A stretch of 64,000 bases of DNA, taken from Erythrobacter sp. SD-21 (lineage in GTDB: Bacteria > Pseudomonadota > Alphaproteobacteria > Sphingomonadales > Sphingomonadaceae). Both the position numbers and the translations under genes were made by a program. Where the stretch lies: contig NZ_ABCG01000002.1 in assembly GCF_000181515.1 (NCBI RefSeq), positions 434,001 through 498,000 on the forward strand, in the 5' to 3' direction. Positions 34,854 through 42,893 of the stretch are shown in pieces; position 1 is the stretch's first letter, and every line of letters starts with the position of its first letter. The notes under the pieces are model-generated. The model searched no databases. It was not told where the DNA came from and saw nothing but the letters and a program-made list of their open reading frames with translations.

Positions 34854-35315
34854 TTAGTTCGCGAGCTGGAGCTCCGGCTTCGTGTCACCCTTGGGCGCAG
34901 CGGTTGCCGCCTTCTTCGGATTGCGGTGGGCGAAGCGCCCTTCGACCTGTGCACCCTGCTCGATGGTCAGCGCGTCGTAGAACACGTCGCCGGTAATGCG
35001 GGCGGTCTTGAGTATCACCAGCTCGCGCGCGGTGATCGAACCGTCGACCGTGCCGGCAAGGCGGGCGGTTTCCGCTTCCACCGCGCCGGTGACCTTGCTG
35101 GATTCGCCCTGCACGAGGCTGGTGCAGGCGATGTCGCCCTCGACGTTGCCGTCGATGTGAAGGTCGGCCGAAGCCTTGATATCGCCCTTGATGGCGAGGT
35201 CCGAACCGAGGACCGAGAAAGTGGAGCTGTTCTTGGATGCCATGGAGGAAGTGCGTCCTGAATTAGTGGGCGGCGTGGGCGAGCTCTGGGGCTCGGCGGA
35301 TTTCTTCGAGAACAT
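34854..35315 (-). CDS. Bactofilin (polymer-forming cytoskeletal protein)
   Basis: DUF583 bactofilin that polymerises without nucleotide and scaffolds cell-wall enzymes. ATG 35315 is chosen because it gives an N-terminus MFSKK, resembling the membrane-targeting MFSKQ of Caulobacter BacA, with GGAG about 10 nt upstream. The alternative ATG at 35243 has no clear ribosome site. The beta-helix core runs from SVLGSDLAIKGDIKASADLHIDGNVEG to VEGRFAHR, followed by a short Lys/Ala-rich tail. 153 residues. This start overlaps the upstream M23 gene by 53 nt, an arrangement that ties the scaffold to its peptidase. Confidence 0.9.
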   Translation of the reverse strand: MFSKKSAEPQSSPTPPTNSGRTSSMASKNSSTFSVLGSDLAIKGDIKASADLHIDGNVEGDIACTSLVQGESSKVTGAVEAETARLAGTVDGSITARELVILKTARITGDVFYDALTIEQGAQVEGRFAHRNPKKAATAAPKGDTKPELQLAN

Positions 35316-36420
35316 TGGGGGCTGTCTCCAGGAAGGTACGAGGGTTGAGAGGCCGTCCGTTGCTGCGAACCTCGAAGTGGAGGTGCGGGCCGCTCGAACG
35401 TCCGGTGCTGCCAATAGCACCGATGACCTCGCCCGGCTGCACCGTTTCGCCGACCTTGGCCCGGAAAGCCGACATGTGTGCGTAGCGGGTCATGAGGCCG
35501 TTGCCATGCGTGATCTCGACCGTGTTGCCGTAACCGCCCTTGCGGCCGACGAAGGTGACGCGGCCCTTGGCGGCGGCGAAGATCGGGGCGCCGGTGGCGC
35601 CGCGGAAGTCGAGTCCGTTGTGCATGGCGGCGCGGCGGTTGAACGGATCGCGGCGATAGCCGAACTTCGAGGTGATGATGCCTTTGGCCGGAGCGAACTG
35701 GGGGACGCCTTCGAGCGCCTGCTCGAGCGCGCTCATGCGGGCCATCGAAAGGCCGAGGCGTTCGAAACGCGGATCGATCGTGCCGTTGGCATCGGTGGCG
35801 AGGCCTTCGAGCGGACCACCCATCGCCTGACGTTCGCTGCGGCGCACGACGGCGTCGGGGTTGATTTCGAGCTTCTTGAGCGCGTCGGCGGCGCGCTGGG
35901 CGCGCCAGTCGGCGTAACGGGTCAGCCCTTCGACGACGGCAAGCTGGCGGGCTTCGATGCGGGCGAGTTCGGCGGCCTGCGGGAAGGCGGCGCTGACTTT
36001 TTCGACCGTGGCGGCGGCTTCGCCCGAGGAATCGCTGATGCGGGTGTCGACCTTCATGTCGGCCGGCAGCAGTTCGGCGACACCTTCGATGAATTCCATG
36101 CGGCGATCGAGATCGCTGCTGACCGCTTCGAGATTGTCACCGTAAGCGGCGAGACGTTCTTCGGAGGTGGCGACCTTGGCTTCGCGGCTCAGCAGGCTCG
36201 CGCGGTCGGCGCTGGCGCTGTACTGCGCCCAGCCGGCGATCGCGAGCGACACCGCCCACACGAACGCAACGAACACGGCGGTAGCCGCCGCAGCCTTCTG
36301 CACCCGCGAGGAGATGGTGATGAATCGAACCTGGCCTTCCGAACGCATGAAAAATTCGCGATCCGGAAACCAGCTGTTGATACGGCTTACCCAGCCGAGC
36401 TTGGCTTGTGTGTTGTCCAA
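35263..36420 (-). CDS. M23 family metallopeptidase, bactofilin-linked, membrane anchored
   Basis: Predicted peptidoglycan endopeptidase. A cytoplasmic N-terminus (~40 residues) precedes one helix (about residues 43-66, AAAATAVFVAFVWAVSLAIAG). A periplasmic coiled-coil follows (SLLSREAKVATSEERLAAYGDNLEAV...). The C-terminal LytM domain has the zinc and catalytic motifs HNGLDFRGATGAPIFAA, RYAHMSAF and GPHLHFEV. 385 residues. This M23-bactofilin pairing matches the LmdC/BacA-type modules that localise wall hydrolysis. The upstream region has a CtrA half-site and clustered GANTC sites. Confidence 0.92.
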   Translation of the reverse strand: MDNTQAKLGWVSRINSWFPDREFFMRSEGQVRFITISSRVQKAAAATAVFVAFVWAVSLAIAGWAQYSASADRASLLSREAKVATSEERLAAYGDNLEAVSSDLDRRMEFIEGVAELLPADMKVDTRISDSSGEAAATVEKVSAAFPQAAELARIEARQLAVVEGLTRYADWRAQRAADALKKLEINPDAVVRRSERQAMGGPLEGLATDANGTIDPRFERLGLSMARMSALEQALEGVPQFAPAKGIITSKFGYRRDPFNRRAAMHNGLDFRGATGAPIFAAAKGRVTFVGRKGGYGNTVEITHGNGLMTRYAHMSAFRAKVGETVQPGEVIGAIGSTGRSSGPHLHFEVRSNGRPLNPRTFLETAPNVLEEIRRAPELAHAAH

Positions 36421-36467
36421 AACGACCCGTCCCTTGGTCTTTTATCCCTGAGACTGGTCGTATGCGA

Positions 36468-36677
36468 GAATCCTAACAAAATCGAATCCGGGTTCCCGGG
36501 GAATCCACGAGTTGAGCAATCGACGGGACGAAGCGTTTCGACACAGGAAAATTTTCGAAAATTGGCAGGCTTAAAAAGTTTCAAAGTGGTTAACCATAAG
36601 CTCGCGATTCGTGAATGCCCGCACGCGCTGACAACTGGGGTGCGGCCTGATAGGGCGGAGGCATGACCGTGCGAATC
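36468..36677. promoter_or_regulatory. Divergent control region with five GANTC sites, a CtrA half-site and a 14-bp palindrome
   Basis: The 283-bp gap between the M23 and nadD genes contains no gene. GANTC occurs at 36468, 36484, 36501, 36606 and 36673. The CtrA-type half-site TTAACCAT is at 36590-36597, inside the palindrome GGTTAACC. AATTTTCGAAAATT (36550-36563) is a perfect 14-bp palindrome. The density of GANTC (about 0.7 expected in 210 bp at this composition) suggests CcrM/GcrA control, which is an inference. Confidence 0.5.
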
Positions 36678-36703
36678 CTGCAAGCCGCCGCCAACGCAAG
36701 CCC

Positions 36704-37366
36704 GTGAACCGAACTGGCCCGAAAATCGGCCTGCTCGGCGGTAGCTTCAATCCGGCGCATGGCGGGCATCGCCGCGTGTCGCTGTTCGCAAGGGACGCCT
36801 TGGGGCTCGACGAGGTCTGGTGGCTGGTGTCGCCCGGAAACCCGCTGAAGCCGAAAAAGGGCATGGCGCCGCTGGCGGCGCGATTCGCGGCCGCAACCGC
36901 GCAGGCAAGAAGAGCCCCGATCCGCGTCACCGCAATCGAGCGCGAGCTTGGCACGCGCTATACCGTCGACACGCTGCGCGCGATCACCAGCCGCTTTCCC
37001 AAGCGCCGGTTCGTGTGGCTGATGGGGGCGGACAACCTCGCCCAGTTTCACCTCTGGCGCGATTGGCGGGGGATCGCCCGCAGGATGCCGATTGCGGTGA
37101 TCGCGCGGCCCGGCTATGATGCCCAGGCTGTCGCAAGCCCCGCGACGGCCTGGCTCAGGCGCTTCCAGCGGCCTTTGTCCAGTTTTCGAAATGGGGGCGA
37201 ATGGAGCGCACCGGCACTGGTGACATTGCGTTTCGATCCCGACCCGCGTTCGGCCACGGCGATCCGCCGCGTCGACCCCGACTGGGCATCGCGCCACGCC
37301 GGTTTTTCCCCGCGAGACCAGGTTACACACCGTCTGATTCCCGCAAGGGAGGAAACGACCACGTGA
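36704..37366 (+). CDS. nadD: Nicotinate-nucleotide adenylyltransferase
   Basis: Converts nicotinate mononucleotide to deamido-NAD in NAD synthesis. The start is a GTG at 36704 (VNRTGPKIGLLGGSFNPAHGGHRRVS). The nucleotidyltransferase motif GGSFNPAHGGH and the C-terminal-side TRYTVDTLRAI are both present, along with WWLVSPGNPLKPKKG and FVWLMGADNLAQFHLW. 220 residues. First gene of a run nadD-rsfS-rlmH-EnvC-like-ctpA, a common alphaproteobacterial order. Confidence 0.95.
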   Translation: MNRTGPKIGLLGGSFNPAHGGHRRVSLFARDALGLDEVWWLVSPGNPLKPKKGMAPLAARFAAATAQARRAPIRVTAIERELGTRYTVDTLRAITSRFPKRRFVWLMGADNLAQFHLWRDWRGIARRMPIAVIARPGYDAQAVASPATAWLRRFQRPLSSFRNGGEWSAPALVTLRFDPDPRSATAIRRVDPDWASRHAGFSPRDQVTHRLIPAREETTT

Positions 37367-37438
37367 GGAATCGCGTTGTTCTTTCCATGACGCACCCTAT
37401 CTCAAGGGCCTACCAACTCAGGAGCAAGACAAACGCCT

Positions 37439-37858
37439 ATGACTCAGGCGCATACAGACCCGGCTGCCTCCGGAACCACGAGTGCGAAGGTTATTCGCAT
37501 GACTGACGCCGACAAACAGGAACTGCTCGACTTCGTGCTGAAACAGCTCGACGACGACCAGGCGCAGGAGGTCGTGACCATCGATCTCGCAGGCAAGAGC
37601 TCGATCGCCGATTACATGGTGATCGCCTCTGGCCGTTCGACGCGCCAGGTTGCCTCGATCGCGCAGAAACTCGCCGAAAAGCTGAAGCAGAACGGCTATG
37701 GCCCGGTTAAGCTCGAAGGGCTTCCGGCGGCCGACTGGGTGCTGCTCGACGCGGGCGACATCGTCGTCCACCTGTTCCGCCCCGAAGTCCGCAGCTTCTA
37801 CAATTTGGAGCGCATGTGGGCCTTCGGCGACGCGCCGCCCGTGGCCGGCACGGCGTAA
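37439..37858 (+). CDS. rsfS: Ribosome silencing factor RsfS
   Basis: Binds ribosomal protein uL14 and blocks subunit joining in starvation. The core is LLDFVLKQLDDDQAQEVVTIDLAGKSSIADYMVIASGRSTRQV, and the C-terminal signature is VVHLFRPEVRSFYNLERMW. Two starts are possible. ATG 37439 gives 139 residues. ATG 37499 (MTDADKQELL, 119 residues) has a better-placed GAAGG eight bases upstream. The longer form is listed; the core is unaffected. It lies between nadD and rlmH. Confidence 0.93.
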   Translation: MTQAHTDPAASGTTSAKVIRMTDADKQELLDFVLKQLDDDQAQEVVTIDLAGKSSIADYMVIASGRSTRQVASIAQKLAEKLKQNGYGPVKLEGLPAADWVLLDAGDIVVHLFRPEVRSFYNLERMWAFGDAPPVAGTA

Positions 37859-37872
37859 GCGCTTTTGCTTTC

Positions 37873-37979
37873 CGCTCGCGCCTCCGCGCGAGCGTCCTCG
37901 GCGCTATTTCGACGCTTGCAGCGTCGAGCACCTGTGGGCGGGCGGTCGCCCTTTGACTGCCGTGACCCGGGACAGGTGC
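37873..37979. repeat. Three consecutive inverted repeats in the rsfS-rlmH gap
   Basis: Three dyads fill a 133-bp gap. CGCTCGCG/CGCGAGCG is at 37873-37894, CGACGCT/AGCGTCG at 37910-37926, and GCACCTGT/ACAGGTGC at 37928-37979 with an inner GGGCG/CGCCC hairpin. None has a T-tract. Such packing may mean an extragenic repeat unit, an RNA processing site, or a structured rlmH leader. Confidence 0.5.
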
Positions 37980-37991
37980 GCTTCGTGAGGT

Positions 37992-38420
37992 ATGTCTTTG
38001 CTTCTCCACGTCATCGCGCGCGGCAAAATCGCTCGGTCTCCCGAGGCCGATCTCGTCGCGCGGTATGAAAAGCGGCTGACGTGGCCGGTGAAGTTTACCG
38101 AACTCCCGGAGACGGGCGGGCGCATTCCTGATCCGCAGACGCCATACAAGACCGTCCTGCTCGACGAGCGGGGCAAGGATCTCCCTTCCGAAAAACTCGC
38201 CGAAATTCTCGAACGTTGGCGCGACGACGGCATGCGCGAATGTCGCTTCGTGCTGGGGGCGGCCGACGGGCATTCGGAAGCGGAGCGGCGCGATGCGGAT
38301 CTGCTGCTCGCTTTCGGCAAGGCGACCTGGCCGCACCTGCTCGCGCGCGCCATGCTGGCCGAACAGCTTTATCGCGCGACGACGATCATTGCCGGACACC
38401 CCTACCATCGCAGCGGATAA
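37992..38420 (+). CDS. rlmH: 23S rRNA (pseudouridine1915-N3)-methyltransferase RlmH
   Basis: SPOUT methyltransferase acting on helix 69 of 23S rRNA. The SAM-knot region is VLGAADGHSEAERRDADLLLAFGKATWPHLLARAML, and the C-terminus EQLYRATTIIAGHPYHR is the RlmH hallmark. 142 residues. GTGAGG lies just ahead of the ATG. Next gene begins 21 bp later. Confidence 0.96.
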   Translation: MSLLLHVIARGKIARSPEADLVARYEKRLTWPVKFTELPETGGRIPDPQTPYKTVLLDERGKDLPSEKLAEILERWRDDGMRECRFVLGAADGHSEAERRDADLLLAFGKATWPHLLARAMLAEQLYRATTIIAGHPYHRSG

Positions 38421-38441
38421 TCGGGCAGAGCCTGTGACGCT

Positions 38442-39662
38442 ATGAACCGCGCCGCCGCCTACCTGCTTGCCGTCAGCCTGGCGATTTTCGCCGGATGGCA
38501 AGGGCTTGCGCCGCTTGCCGCACAAACGGCCTCGACCGCGCCAGACCTCGAGAGCGCGCGCCAGGCGCTCGACATCGCGCGCCAGCAGCAGCGCAACGCC
38601 CGCCGCCGCGCGGAAAATCTCGAACAGGAAAGCGCGCGCGCCGAGGAAGCGGAGGCCAAGGCGCTCAGCCAGGCGGCCGCGCTCGCCGCGCGCGTGCAGC
38701 AGGCCGAAGCCGGCGTTGCCGCCGCGCAGGCGGAAGTGGCGCTGGTCACGCGCGAAAGGCGCACACTCGACCGCCGCCTTGCCGAGCGCCGCGAGCCGCT
38801 CGTCCGCCTGACTGCCGCGCTCGAGACCATGGCGCGCCGCCCGCTGGCGCTGGCTGCGCTCCAGCCCGGATCGCTGCGCGACGTCGTCCACACCCGTGCG
38901 GTCCTAGGCAGCGCGATCCCCGTCGTCCGCCAGCGCACGGCAGGCCTGCGCGGCGAACTGGCGCGCGCACGCGACCTCGAGAACCAGCGCCGCGCCGCCC
39001 TGGGCGAGAGGCGCGAGGCCGAAACACGGCTCGAAACGCGCCGCCGAGACATGGCGGCGCTCGCCGAAAGAGAGCGTGTCCTCGCAGCCCAGGCAGCTGG
39101 CGGCGCGAATCGCGAAGCGGCTCGCGCCCTCGCCTTGGCCGAGGAGGCGCGCGACCTCGACGCGCTGGTCGGCGGCTTCGAACAGAACGCCGCGCTGCGC
39201 ACGCGGCTCGCCGCGCTCGACGGACCCATTGCCCGCCCCTCCGAACCGGGCGCCGCCCCACTGCCCGCTCCTGCACGGCGTGCCGAGAGCAGCGGCGGCC
39301 TCGAAGGCTACATCCTCCCGGTCACCGGGCGCGTAAGCGCGGGCTTCGGTGAACAGATCGCGGGCGGCTCGCGCCGTCCCGGCATCGTCATGGCGCCGCG
39401 CCCGGGTGCGCAGGTAGTCGCTCCGGGCGCGGGACGGATCGCTTTTGCAGGGCAATACGAGGGTTATGGCAGCATCGTTATCATAGAGCATGAGGGAGGC
39501 TGGACGAGTCTCCTGACCGGGCTTGCCTCGATTTCTGTGCGCACGGGGCAGGGGGTCGGCGCGGGCTCCCCGCTCGGCCTTGCGCCGCGCAGCAACCCCT
39601 CGATAGGCCTCGAATTGAGCCGCGGTGGCACGCCCGTAAACCCGCTTGATCGCGTGCGCTGA
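38442..39662 (+). CDS. EnvC/NlpD-like murein hydrolase activator (degenerate M23 domain)
   Basis: Periplasmic protein with a signal peptide (MNRAAAYLLAVSLAIFAGWQ), a long coiled-coil (residues ~30-260, Arg/Ala/Glu-rich), and a C-terminal LytM fold (SGGLEGYILPVTGRVSAGFGEQ to the end). The zinc site is lost: the HxxxD motif is replaced by RRPGIVMAPRPG, and the HLHFE position reads SIGLELSRGG. It is thus likely an amidase activator, not an enzyme. 406 residues. It lies directly before the S41 peptidase gene, the usual EnvC-CtpA order. Confidence 0.9.
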   Translation: MNRAAAYLLAVSLAIFAGWQGLAPLAAQTASTAPDLESARQALDIARQQQRNARRRAENLEQESARAEEAEAKALSQAAALAARVQQAEAGVAAAQAEVALVTRERRTLDRRLAERREPLVRLTAALETMARRPLALAALQPGSLRDVVHTRAVLGSAIPVVRQRTAGLRGELARARDLENQRRAALGERREAETRLETRRRDMAALAERERVLAAQAAGGANREAARALALAEEARDLDALVGGFEQNAALRTRLAALDGPIARPSEPGAAPLPAPARRAESSGGLEGYILPVTGRVSAGFGEQIAGGSRRPGIVMAPRPGAQVVAPGAGRIAFAGQYEGYGSIVIIEHEGGWTSLLTGLASISVRTGQGVGAGSPLGLAPRSNPSIGLELSRGGTPVNPLDRVR

Positions 39663-39778
39663 TCGACCCTGCGAGTGCTCGGTCGAAAAACCATAGCGCT
39701 CGAGGGCCTTTGCGGCTCATCTTTCATTCACTGGCGATGCGATATAGACTTCGCTCAAAGCCTGGAGTCCTCTCTTTT

Positions 39779-41119
39779 ATGAAATTTGCCGCCCTCGTCC
39801 GTTCGGCCGCTCTCGTCACCGCCGTCGCGCTCGTGCCCGCTACCACTGCCGGCATGGCCCGTGTGGATGGCAGCGCCGGTCCGGAATTTTCCAAGCTTTT
39901 TGCTGTCTATCAGCGGGTTAAGGCCAGTTACGTCGAGCCGGTGGAGGACGATGTCCTGATCAACGGCGCGATCAGCGGGATGCTGACCGCGCTCGATCCG
40001 CATTCGGCCTATCTCGACGGCAGCGACCTGCAGCGCCTCGAAACCATGATCGACGGCAATTACTCCGGCCTCGGCCTCTCGGTCGTGGGCGAGGATGGCG
40101 CCGTCAAGGTGATCTCGCCCTTCCGTGGGAGCCCGGCGGACAAGGCCGGCATCAAGGCGGGCGACTATATCACCCATCTCGACGGCGAGCTGATCTACGG
40201 TCTCGAACTGGACGAGGCGGTCGCCCGCATGCGTGGTCAGGCTGGCACCTCGATCCGCCTGACCGTATTCCGCCCCGGCGCGGAGGAGCCGCTCGAAGTC
40301 GATGTGACGCGCGGCGTTATCGAACTGGAGCCGGTGACCTGGGAGCTCCAAGACGGCAATATCGGCCATATCATGATCAACGAGTTCTCGCGCGATGTCG
40401 GCAGCGATGTCTTTGCCGCGTGGAAGGACTTGCAGGAACAGGCCACCGGCCGCCTCAACGGGCTGGTGCTCGACATGCGTTCGAACCCCGGCGGCTCGCT
40501 CGACGAGGCGGTGGCGCTGTCGGACTTGTTCCTTTCCAAGGGGCAGATCGTCTCGCAGCGCGGCCGCGCCCGGGGCGAATCGATCACCTACGACGCCGAA
40601 ACCGTATTCCGCGGCGATATTGCCGAGGGCCTGCCGATCGTCGTCCTGATCGACGCCGGATCGGCCTCGGCCAGCGAAATCGTGGCGGGCGCACTGCAAG
40701 ACCACCGCCGCGCCGTGGTCATGGGGCAGCGCAGCTTCGGCAAGGGCAGCGTCCAGTCGCTGCTGCCGCTGGGCCGCGACGCCGCCCTGAAGCTCACCAC
40801 CGCGCGCTATTACACCCCTTCGGGCCACTCGGTGCAGGAAGGCGGCATCAAGCCGGACATAAAGGTCCCGCAGCTGACCGATCCCGATCTGGCCAAGCGC
40901 AGCAAGTTCACCATGCGCGAAAGCGATTTGCGCGGCCATCTGATCAACGAACTCGGCATCAAGGACGAGGAACTGGAGAACGACACGCGCTCCGACCCCC
41001 GCTTCCAGCTGACCGCCGAGGAGCTGGAAGAGCGGGGTATCGAGGATTTCCAGCTGCATTACGCCGTGCAGACCTTGCGCCGGACCAGCCCGAGCGCCGT
41101 TGCCAGCCGCAAGAAGTGA
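39779..41119 (+). CDS. S41 family C-terminal processing peptidase (CtpA-like)
   Basis: Periplasmic PDZ serine protease. ATG 39779 gives a signal peptide (MKFAALVRSAALVTAVALVPATTAGMA) and has CTGGAG upstream; the in-frame start at 39710 adds 23 residues without signal character. PDZ domain at about residues 80-165 (VVGEDGAVKVISPFRGSPADKAGIKAGD). Catalytic Ser in GSASASEIVAGAL and Lys in GQRSFGKGSVQ form the Ser/Lys dyad. 446 residues. Confidence 0.95.
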   Translation: MKFAALVRSAALVTAVALVPATTAGMARVDGSAGPEFSKLFAVYQRVKASYVEPVEDDVLINGAISGMLTALDPHSAYLDGSDLQRLETMIDGNYSGLGLSVVGEDGAVKVISPFRGSPADKAGIKAGDYITHLDGELIYGLELDEAVARMRGQAGTSIRLTVFRPGAEEPLEVDVTRGVIELEPVTWELQDGNIGHIMINEFSRDVGSDVFAAWKDLQEQATGRLNGLVLDMRSNPGGSLDEAVALSDLFLSKGQIVSQRGRARGESITYDAETVFRGDIAEGLPIVVLIDAGSASASEIVAGALQDHRRAVVMGQRSFGKGSVQSLLPLGRDAALKLTTARYYTPSGHSVQEGGIKPDIKVPQLTDPDLAKRSKFTMRESDLRGHLINELGIKDEELENDTRSDPRFQLTAEELEERGIEDFQLHYAVQTLRRTSPSAVASRKK

Positions 41120-41141
41120 GGCTAGCGCTCGCCGGGTGAGC

Positions 41142-41621
41142 ATGATCGACAGTCCGCATCTGCGCCTTGCGCAGCGCCTCGCCCTGGCGGTCCCCGCGCT
41201 GTTGCTGGCGGGGGCCTATATCTCGCAATTTGGGTTCGGCCTCTATCCATGCGAGATGTGCTGGTGGCAGCGGTACCCGCATTTTGCCGCAGTCGGCCTC
41301 GCGCTGATCTCGTTTTTCGTCGCGCCCAAGCGCCTGTGGGTGGCGCTGGCGGCGGGCGGCATCCTCACCTCTGGCCTCATCGGCTTCTTCCACGCAGGTG
41401 TCGAATACGATCTGTGGGAAGGGGTGACCTCCTGCGCCGCCGTGCCCCAGCTCGAAGAGGGCCAGAGCGCGCTCGACGCGATCATGAACGCCCCCGTGGT
41501 GCGCTGCGACGAGGCCCCGTGGACGCTGGTGGGCATCAGCCTGGCCGGGTTCAACTTCCTGATCTCGACCGGCGCGGCCCTGTTCATCCTTTCCCTGCTG
41601 CGCAAGGACGCCAAAGCATGA
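41142..41621 (+). CDS. Disulfide bond formation protein B family (DsbB-like)
   Basis: Inner-membrane quinone reductase that would re-oxidise a DsbA-type protein. Four helices are visible. The first redox pair is CEMC in GLYPCEMCWWQRYPH. The second pair is Cys in VTSCAAVP and VVRCDEAPW, in the second periplasmic loop. The start at ATG 41142 gives MIDSPHLRLAQRLALAVPALLL; the ORF-maximal start lies inside ctpA. 159 residues. Its stop overlaps the Coq7 start (ATGA). Confidence 0.92.
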   Translation: MIDSPHLRLAQRLALAVPALLLAGAYISQFGFGLYPCEMCWWQRYPHFAAVGLALISFFVAPKRLWVALAAGGILTSGLIGFFHAGVEYDLWEGVTSCAAVPQLEEGQSALDAIMNAPVVRCDEAPWTLVGISLAGFNFLISTGAALFILSLLRKDAKA

Positions 41622-42160
41622 CTACGACGCGCAAAACCGCCACGCCCGATCACATCGCCCGGATGATCCGGGTCGACCAGGCCGGCGAATTCGGGGCCAC
41701 TCGGATCTATGCCGGACAGCTTGCCGTCATGGGCGATCGCGGCCCCGACTCGGCGGAAATCGCCGGCATGGCCGAGCAGGAGGCGGGGCACCGCGCCAAG
41801 TTCGATGCGCTGATGGCGCGCCGCAGCGTGCGTCCCACCGTACTCCAGCCCTTCTGGGACAAGGCCGGGTTCGCGCTCGGTGCCGCCACGGCGCTGATCG
41901 GTCCCGAAGCGGCAATGGCCTGCACCGCCGCGGTCGAAACCGAGATCGACAAGCACTATTCGAAACAGCTGGACGAGCTCGAAGCCACCAACGAAGATCC
42001 CGAACTCGCCGCGATGATCGAGGAATTCCGCGAAGACGAGCGCGAGCATCGCGACGCCGCGCTAGCCGCCGGAGCCGAGCGTGCGCCCGCCTATCCCGTG
42101 CTGTCCGGCCTCATCCGCCTGGGGTGCAAGGCGGCGATCAGGATTTCCGAACGTATCTGA
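41618..42160 (+). CDS. coq7: Demethoxyubiquinone hydroxylase Coq7
   Basis: Di-iron monooxygenase for C6 hydroxylation in ubiquinone synthesis. The carboxylate-bridged motifs are Glu in AGEFGATRIY, the ExxH in EQEAGHRAKFD, Glu in ETEIDKHY and the ExxH in DEREHRDAA. 180 residues, which is the short bacterial form. Coupled to the dsbB-like gene by a 4-nt overlap, a link between quinone synthesis and a quinone-using enzyme. Confidence 0.96.
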   Translation: MTTTRKTATPDHIARMIRVDQAGEFGATRIYAGQLAVMGDRGPDSAEIAGMAEQEAGHRAKFDALMARRSVRPTVLQPFWDKAGFALGAATALIGPEAAMACTAAVETEIDKHYSKQLDELEATNEDPELAAMIEEFREDEREHRDAALAAGAERAPAYPVLSGLIRLGCKAAIRISERI

Positions 42161-42248
42161 CGGGAACGAGCCCGCTTCCCCAAGCGCTTCATTGACAGTT
42201 CACCCTCCCGCGCGCCTAATCCGCCGGTCCCCAGCCAAGAGGCATCCG

Positions 42249-42851
42249 ATGACCCGTTTCCTGTTCGCCCCCATCGCCCTTTCCGCCGCCGCGCTCACCA
42301 CGCCCGCGCAGGCTCAGACCCCGGTCGATACGGGAGACGAGAGCTACAATATGGTTATCGTCTATGGCGACGACGAATGCCCGCAAAGCGATGACGGCAC
42401 CATCGTCGTCTGCGCGCGGCAGGCCGAAAGTGAGCGCTACCGCATTCCCGAAAGCCTGCGGTTTACCGACGGCCCGCAGGCCCAGAGCTGGGCCGAACGC
42501 GTCGAGCGGCTCGAAATGGTAGGCGATTTCGGCACGCTGTCCTGCTCGCCTGCAGGCGCCGGTGGCATGACCGGCTGCACGCAGGAAATGATCCGCAAGG
42601 CCTATGCCGACAAGGAGGATTCCTCCGACGTACGCTTCAGCGAAGTGATTGCCGCCACGCGCGCCGAGCGCCTTTCGACGATCGATGCCGATGCCGAGCG
42701 CACGCAGGAAGAGGTCGAAATGATCGAGCGCGAATATATGGAGCGGCTCGAACGCGAACGCGCGGCCGCCACGCCGGGCGAGGAAGAGGCGCTTCCGGAA
42801 GTCGGCCCGCCGGCCGAGGCGGAGGTCGTCGCGGGCGATCCGGACGGCTGA
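42249..42851 (+). CDS. Secreted protein of unknown function
   Basis: Signal peptide MTRFLFAPIALSAAALTTPAQA, cleavage expected after AQA. The mature part has CPQSDDGTIVVCARQAESERYRIPESLR, a motif I associate with sphingomonad periplasmic proteins. A second Cys pair follows (LSCSPAGAGGMTGCTQ). The C-terminal third is an acidic helix (TQEEVEMIEREYMERLERERA). 200 residues from ATG 42249; an upstream in-frame start lies in coq7. No enzyme motif seen. Confidence 0.75.
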   Translation: MTRFLFAPIALSAAALTTPAQAQTPVDTGDESYNMVIVYGDDECPQSDDGTIVVCARQAESERYRIPESLRFTDGPQAQSWAERVERLEMVGDFGTLSCSPAGAGGMTGCTQEMIRKAYADKEDSSDVRFSEVIAATRAERLSTIDADAERTQEEVEMIEREYMERLERERAAATPGEEEALPEVGPPAEAEVVAGDPDG

Positions 42852-42893
42852 TTTTCCTTTGTAGGACGGGGGTTTGCGGTTAGCCCATCACGG

